This document shows positions 59,528-64,000 of a DNA stretch of 64,000 nt, one piece after another; positions within the stretch are counted from its first letter, which is position 1; each line of letters begins with the position of its first letter. The notes below the pieces were generated by a model. It worked only from the letters and a program-made list of their open reading frames with translations, made no database searches and was not told the DNA's origin. Origin of the DNA: Rhizobiales bacterium CCH3-A5 (lineage in GTDB: Bacteria; Pseudomonadota; Alphaproteobacteria; Rhizobiales; Beijerinckiaceae); contig LSIB01000168.1 of assembly GCA_001556025.1 (NCBI GenBank), forward strand, positions 1-64,000, written 5' to 3'. The position numbers were made by a program, and so were the translations under genes.

Positions 59528-60448
59528 TCAGGGCTGCGCCGGGGCGGCCGTGCCGGCGGCCGGCGTCGCCGGCCGTTGCGCGGTCGACCCGTTGAAGTAA
59601 CGGAAGAACGGCGAATCCGGCGACAGCACCATCCGCGTATCTCCTGCTTTGATGCTGGCCTCATAAGCCTGCATCGAGCGGTAGAACGAGAAGAACTCCG
59701 GATCCTTGCCGAAGGCTTCGGCGAAGACGCGGTTGCGCTCGCCTTCGCCCTCGCCGCGGATCTCGTCGGAGCGGCGCTGCGCCTCGGCGACGATGACCGT
59801 CGATTCGCGCTCCGCCCGCGCCCGGATTTCCTGGGCCTGCTGGCCGCCGAGCGCGCGCGCTTCGGCCGCCTCGCGCTGACGCTCGGTCTGCATGCGCTGG
59901 AACACGGCCTGCGAGTTCGCCGCCGGCAGATCGACCCGGCGCAGGCGCACATCGACGACGGTCATGCCGAACCGGGCCGCCTCGCGGTTCACGTCATCGC
60001 GGATGCGGTTCATCAGCCGCGAGCGGTCGGTGCGGACCATGGCGGTGAACGAGGCCTCCGCCAGCACGCTACGGACGTTGCCGTTCACGATCGAGGCGAG
60101 CTGCGAGTTGGCGCGCGGGATATTGTTGACCGCCTGATAGAAGCGCAGCGGATCGGAGATGCGATAGCGCGTGAACGCATCGACCACGAGACGCTTCTGG
60201 TCCGAGGCGATGATTTCCTGCGCTGGCAGGTCGAGATCGAGGATGCGGTTGTCGAGCAGGGTAACCTGTTCGAACGGCGCCGGCAGCTTGAAATAGAGGC
60301 CGGGCTCGGTGACGACGCTGCGCACCGCTCCAAAGCGCAGCACCAACGCCGACTGGGTCTGCTGCACCACGAAGGTCATGGCGTAGAACACCACGGCCGC
60401 GATCGCCAGAATGGCGAGCAGACCAATACGGATGATCGAGCCGTTCAT
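59528..60448 (-). CDS. hflC: FtsH protease modulator HflC
   Basis: The 306-residue protein has an N-terminal membrane span (IGLLAILAIAAVVFYAMTFVV) and a periplasmic SPFH (band 7) domain. With HflK it forms a membrane complex around FtsH and controls its proteolysis. The C-terminal tail is Ala/Pro-rich. Its ATG overlaps the hflK stop by four bases (ATGA). Confidence 0.95.
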   Translation of the reverse strand: MNGSIIRIGLLAILAIAAVVFYAMTFVVQQTQSALVLRFGAVRSVVTEPGLYFKLPAPFEQVTLLDNRILDLDLPAQEIIASDQKRLVVDAFTRYRISDPLRFYQAVNNIPRANSQLASIVNGNVRSVLAEASFTAMVRTDRSRLMNRIRDDVNREAARFGMTVVDVRLRRVDLPAANSQAVFQRMQTERQREAAEARALGGQQAQEIRARAERESTVIVAEAQRRSDEIRGEGEGERNRVFAEAFGKDPEFFSFYRSMQAYEASIKAGDTRMVLSPDSPFFRYFNGSTAQRPATPAAGTAAPAQP

Positions 60449-61623
60449 CGAATTGCTCCCCCCTGCTGGGCGCCCTGGGCGGGGCGACGCTGCTGCTGGA
60501 GCTCGTTCAGCGGCAGATAGGGCACGACGCCCTGCCCGCCATTGCTGTTCTGATCGAGAATGATCTTGTCGGTGCCGCCCATGACGCGCTCCATCGTCTC
60601 GAGGAAGAGACGCTCGCGGGTCACCGCCGGCGCGTTCTTGTACTGCTCATAGACCGCGTTGAAGCGGCTGGCCTGGCCGAGCGCCTCGGCGACGGTCTGG
60701 TCCTTGTAGGCTTCCGCGCCCTGAACGAGCTGGGCCGCACGGCCGCGCGATTCCGGCACGACGCGGTTGGCGTAGGTCTGCGCCTCGTTGCGCAGGCGCT
60801 CCTGGTCGGCGCGCGCCGCCTGGACGTCGCGGAAGGCGTCGATGACCTGCTGCGGCGGATCGACCTTCTGCAACTGCACGAGCCGGATCTGGACGCCGGC
60901 ATTGTAGCCGTTCAGCGTCTCCTGCATGAGCTGGCGCACTTCGGTCTCGATCGCGGACCGATCCGTCGTCAGCACGGGCTGGATGTTGCGCCGGCCGATG
61001 ATCTCACGCATCGCGCTCTCGGCGACGGCCTTCACGGTGCCCGGCGGATCCTGGATGTTGAAGACGTAATCCTCGGGCTGGGCCGGATCGACCTGCCACT
61101 GCACGATCACGTCGATATCGACGATGTTCTCGTCGCCGGTCAGCATCAGGCTTTCCTCGCCGACATCGGACTGGCGCGAGGCGCGCACGGATTCGACGGT
61201 GCGGAAGCCGACCTCGGTGGTGATGATGTTGGTGACCTGCGGCTTGATCACGCCGCCGATCGGATATGGCCAGTTGTAGTTCAGGCCTTCGCCGGTCTTG
61301 CCGATGAATTTGCCGAAGCGAAGATTCAGGCCGACCTCGTTGGGACGGACGATGTACCAGCCGGTCAGAAGCCAGATCACGATCAGGATCAGCACGCCGA
61401 AGATCAGGCCGCGCCCGCCAAGATTGCCACCTGGCATCAGGTTCTTCAGCCGGTCCTGGCTGCGCCTCAGAATTTCCTCGAGATCGGGGGGAGAACCGCC
61501 GCCCGAGCCGCCGCTGCCGCCTCCGGAGCCGCCGCCCCAGGGACCGCCGCCGCCACTTCCTCCGCGCTGGCCCCAGGGTCCGCCCCCGTTATTGCCGCCG
61601 CCGCTCTGGTTGCTCCAAGGCAT
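60445..61623 (-). CDS. hflK: FtsH protease modulator HflK
   Basis: The 392-residue protein has a Gly-rich cytoplasmic N-terminus, a membrane span (IFGVLILIVIWLLTGWYIV) and a SPFH domain (RPNEVGLNLRFGKF). It is the partner of HflC. GAGGGAAC precedes the ATG at 61623. The gap of 145 bases to folA upstream holds no gene I can support. Confidence 0.95.
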   Translation of the reverse strand: MPWSNQSGGGNNGGGPWGQRGGSGGGGPWGGGSGGGSGGSGGGSPPDLEEILRRSQDRLKNLMPGGNLGGRGLIFGVLILIVIWLLTGWYIVRPNEVGLNLRFGKFIGKTGEGLNYNWPYPIGGVIKPQVTNIITTEVGFRTVESVRASRQSDVGEESLMLTGDENIVDIDVIVQWQVDPAQPEDYVFNIQDPPGTVKAVAESAMREIIGRRNIQPVLTTDRSAIETEVRQLMQETLNGYNAGVQIRLVQLQKVDPPQQVIDAFRDVQAARADQERLRNEAQTYANRVVPESRGRAAQLVQGAEAYKDQTVAEALGQASRFNAVYEQYKNAPAVTRERLFLETMERVMGGTDKIILDQNSNGGQGVVPYLPLNELQQQRRPAQGAQQGGAIR

Positions 61624-61768
61624 ACTCGCGCCGTTCCCTCATCTATCGACCTGCCGAGCCATAGGCGAACGACGGCCGTTTGTCAGCGCCTTTGCATGCG
61701 CGTGGCGCTGACTTGGGCATGGGCCACGGATTCGTCAACGGCGCAACACCTTCATCGTCAATGGAAAC

Positions 61769-62290
61769 TCAGCCCGGACGGCGGCGGCGAAAGGTCGCGA
61801 AGCTGAAGGGGTGCTCGTCGTCGGGACTGCGCGGATGGCGCTCGCGCGAGATGGGCTCAAACATCGTCGCGTCCCATTCCGGAAACAGCGCGTCGCCGTC
61901 CGGCTGCGCATGGACGAAGGTCAGTTCCAGCCGATCCGCCAGCGGCAGCGCCTGCGCATAGACGTCCGCGCCGCCCGCAACCACGACGGAATCGGAACCC
62001 AGCGCCGCGCCGAGCTTTTGCCCCAACGCCAGCGCGGCCTCCAGCGAAGCTGCGATATGGACGCCCTCGACGGCAAAGGCCGGATCACGCGTCAGAACCA
62101 CGGTCTCGCGCCCCGGAAGCGGCTTGCCGATCGAGTGGAAGGTCTTGCGGCCCATCAGCACTGGGCGGCCGAGCGTCAGCCCGCGAAAATGCCGCAGATC
62201 GGTCTTCAGCCGCCAGATCAGCCTGTTATCGTCGCCGATGACGCGGTTGTCGGCGATGGCGGCGACGATGACGACGGGCAGATCAGCCAT
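61769..62290 (-). CDS. folA: Dihydrofolate reductase
   Basis: FolA regenerates tetrahydrofolate, which ThyA consumes as dihydrofolate. The 173-residue protein begins VVIVAAIADNRVIGDDNRLIW and has LMGRKTFHSIGKPLPGR, VVAGGADVY and a late FSFATF. The ATG at 62290 gives the normal N-terminus, and an in-frame 62332 start is rejected. It follows the GNAT gene by four bases. Confidence 0.95.
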   Translation of the reverse strand: MADLPVVIVAAIADNRVIGDDNRLIWRLKTDLRHFRGLTLGRPVLMGRKTFHSIGKPLPGRETVVLTRDPAFAVEGVHIAASLEAALALGQKLGAALGSDSVVVAGGADVYAQALPLADRLELTFVHAQPDGDALFPEWDATMFEPISRERHPRSPDDEHPFSFATFRRRRPG

Positions 62291-62294
62291 GGGC

Positions 62295-62777
62295 TCAGGC
62301 ACCTCTCGCCAGCGCGACAAGCGCCGCGCCATCGAGCCGCTTCACCGTCCATTCGTCCTGCGCCTTGGCGCCGAGCGAACGGTAGAACAGCCGCGAGGGC
62401 TCGTTCCAGTTCAGCACCCACCAGGCGAGCCGGACCAGCCCTTCGTCGACGCAGCGCCGGGCGAGGCGCGCCATCAACGCCTTGCCGATGCCGCGCCCGC
62501 GCGCCGCCCCACGCACGAACAGATCTTCCAGCCAGATGCCGTGACGCCCGCGAAAGGTCGAATAGGTGTAGAACCAGACCGCGAACCCCACCGGCTCGCC
62601 CGCCCATTCGGCAATGTCGCAGAAGACGCGGGGGTTCTCGCCGAAAAGCGACGTCGCGATCTGCGCCTGCGTCGCCTCGATCTCGTGCGGCAGCTTCTCA
62701 TAGACCGCAAGTTCCCGGATGAAGTCGAGAACGAGGCCTGCCTCGTCGGGCCGTGCGGGGCGGATGAGCAAGGTCAT
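62295..62777 (-). CDS. GNAT family N-acetyltransferase
   Basis: The 160-residue protein has the GNAT acetyl-CoA motif [14 protein letters not shown] and [16 protein letters not shown] at the start. The central [20 protein letters not shown] resembles spermidine/thialysine acetyltransferases, so a polyamine or lysine-like amine substrate is a guess. Its ATG overlaps the thyA stop by four bases, and folA follows, so it is inserted in the thyA-folA operon. Confidence 0.9.
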   Translation of the reverse strand: MTLLIRPARPDEAGLVLDFIRELAVYEKLPHEIEATQAQIATSLFGENPRVFCDIAEWAGEPVGFAVWFYTYSTFRGRHGIWLEDLFVRGAARGRGIGKALMARLARRCVDEGLVRLAWWVLNWNEPSRLFYRSLGAKAQDEWTVKRLDGAALVALARGA

Positions 62778-63568
62778 ACCGCGATCGGTGCCTTGATCGC
62801 GGCATGGGGCTCGTAGCCTTCGATCGTCACGTCCTCGAACGAAAAATCCTCCAGCCGGGTCACAGCCGGGTTGAGCCTGAGCGTCGGCAGCGCCCGCGTC
62901 TCCCGCGACAACTGCAGCTTCGCCTGGTCGAGATGGTTCAAATAAAGATGCGTGTCGCCGAAGGAATGCACGAACTCGCCGACGCCCAGGCCCGTCACCT
63001 GCGCCACCATATGGGTCAGCAGCGCATAGCTCGCGATATTGAAGGGTACGCCGAGAAAGACGTCGGCCGAACGCTGATAGAGCTGGCAGGAGAGCTTGCC
63101 GTCAGCGACGAAAAACTGGAACAGGCAATGGCAGGGAGCCAGCGCCATCTTAGGGATATCCGCCGGGTTCCAGGCCGAGACGATCAGCCGGCGCGAATCC
63201 GGGTTGCGTCGGATCTCGTTCACCAGCCAGGCGATCTGGTCGATGGTCTGGCCGTCGGGTGCGGGCCATGACCGCCATTGCCGGCCATAGACCGGGCCGA
63301 GATCGCCATTGGCGTCGGCCCACTCGTCCCAGATGGTGACGCCGTTTTCCTGCAGATAGCGCACATTGGTGTCGCCGCGCAGGAACCAGATCAGCTCGTG
63401 GATGATCGATTTCAGATGCAGCTTCTTGGTCGTGACCAGCGGGAAGCCTTCGGACAGGTCGAAACGCATCTGGTGGCCGAACACGGCGAGCGTGCCGGTC
63501 CCCGTGCGGTCGTCCTTGCGGACGCCCTCGCTCAGGACGCGTTGGAGCAGGTCGTGAAACTGGCGCAT
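62774..63568 (-). CDS. thyA: Thymidylate synthase
   Basis: ThyA methylates dUMP to dTMP with methylene-tetrahydrofolate. The 264-residue protein is of normal length, with catalytic Cys in [11 protein letters not shown] and [18 protein letters not shown]. It is the first gene of the thyA-GNAT-folA unit. Folate is regenerated by the FolA encoded two genes on. Confidence 0.97.
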   Translation of the reverse strand: MRQFHDLLQRVLSEGVRKDDRTGTGTLAVFGHQMRFDLSEGFPLVTTKKLHLKSIIHELIWFLRGDTNVRYLQENGVTIWDEWADANGDLGPVYGRQWRSWPAPDGQTIDQIAWLVNEIRRNPDSRRLIVSAWNPADIPKMALAPCHCLFQFFVADGKLSCQLYQRSADVFLGVPFNIASYALLTHMVAQVTGLGVGEFVHSFGDTHLYLNHLDQAKLQLSRETRALPTLRLNPAVTRLEDFSFEDVTIEGYEPHAAIKAPIAV

Positions 63569-63683
63569 GGACGAATCTCATAGGCTTGAAGCGGCGCCAC
63601 CTTAGCCGTTTCCGGGCGTCTTGCCTGGGCCGTGGACGCAAGCTGTCCCCGGCTTTCGCGCAGGCTCGACAGGGTTGAGCGCG

Positions 63684-63708
63684 GGAACAATGGCGACGAC
63701 GCGCTGTT
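63684..63708 (+). promoter_or_regulatory. Candidate EcfG-type promoter of the PepSY gene
   Basis: GGAAC (63684-63688), 17 bases, GTT (63706-63708). It lies 44 bases before the PepSY protein's start. The base before GTT is T rather than C. Confidence 0.45.
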
Positions 63709-63751
63709 TGCCAAGCTGATCTGGATCTCATTCATCAAGAAGGACACCGCC

Positions 63752-64000
63752 ATGCCGCTCCGGAAATGTACCGCCGCCTCCTTGCTTGCCTTCGTCATCG
63801 CGGCCCCATTCACCGTCGCGCTGGCCCAGACCGCCGCGCCGGCGATGTCGATGGAGCAGGCCCGCCGTATCGCAACGGAAAACGGCGTCGTCCGGATCGA
63901 GGAGATCGAACTGGACGACGGGAAATGGGAGATCGAGGGTCGCGACGCCGCCGGGGCGGAGATCGAACTCGACCTGCGCGCCAGCGACGGCATGGTGATC
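63752..64000 (+). CDS. PepSY domain protein (3' end missing)
   Basis: An open frame of 83 codons runs off the right edge. It opens with a signal peptide (about residues 9-28, LLAFVIAAPFTVALAQ), followed by a PepSY-type domain (MEQARRIATENGVVRIEEIE, then DGKWEIEGRDAAG). PepSY domains are inhibitory or peptide-binding modules of exported proteins. AAGAAGGA lies nine bases before the ATG. A candidate EcfG promoter lies upstream. Confidence 0.8.
   Translation, partial: MPLRKCTAASLLAFVIAAPFTVALAQTAAPAMSMEQARRIATENGVVRIEEIELDDGKWEIEGRDAAGAEIELDLRASDGMVI

Overview
The window is a GC-rich chromosomal segment with dense, short-spaced genes, alphaproteobacterial regulatory motifs and Hyphomicrobiales-type gene order (thyA-folA-hflK-hflC-degP, serB-miaA-ilvB, pdxY, leuA). 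From recalled protein resemblance the best guess is a Bosea-like member of the Rhizobiales. This placement is an inference, not a database result. There is no prophage, insertion sequence, CRISPR array or rRNA operon; one tRNA (Lys, CUU) is present.

Layout: 1-4.1 kb holds the end of a thioredoxin-reductase-like ferredoxin-NADP reductase, an exported hypothetical protein and a YfhO-type membrane protein. 4.2-7.4 kb is a compact urate-degradation module (PuuD, UraH and a PuuE-UraD fusion) able to take urate to allantoate. 8.3-11.0 kb is a radical-SAM/UdgX DNA repair operon with a LexA-type box. 11.2-27.3 kb is a glycogen/trehalose island (glgP, two glgX, glgA, DUF2934, glgB, malQ, treY) without glgC or treZ. 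27.3-36.8 kb is mixed: a small SF2 helicase, an M20 peptidase, small exported proteins, tRNA-Lys, a soluble chemoreceptor, leuA with a leucine leader peptide, and a DUF1275 protein. 36.9-44.9 kb is a long run of minus-strand genes (Dcp, Nudix, PhzF, PdxY, RidA and a NitT/TauT-type ABC transporter). 45-47 kb has DedA, a ComEA-like protein and three small membrane proteins. 47-53.7 kb carries branched-chain amino acid genes: ilvC behind a TetR gene, and ilvB-racemase-GST-ilvN behind a complete leader-peptide attenuator. 53.9-64 kb has a GGDEF protein, miaA, serB, a DHCW cupin, degP, DUF2065, hflC, hflK, folA, GNAT, thyA and the start of a PepSY protein.

Two regulatory layers stand out. First, seven gene starts carry a GGAAC-N17/18-GTT element (one with a mismatch). 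This is the consensus of the alphaproteobacterial general-stress sigma factor EcfG, and it lies upstream of a small membrane protein, DUF2934, glgB, treY, a Pro-rich protein, another small membrane protein and the PepSY protein. Glycogen branching and trehalose synthesis therefore look stress-controlled. Second, both leuA and ilvB are preceded by short ORFs rich in Leu or Leu/Ile/Val codons, pointing to transcription attenuation. The rSAM-UdgX operon probably belongs to the SOS regulon.
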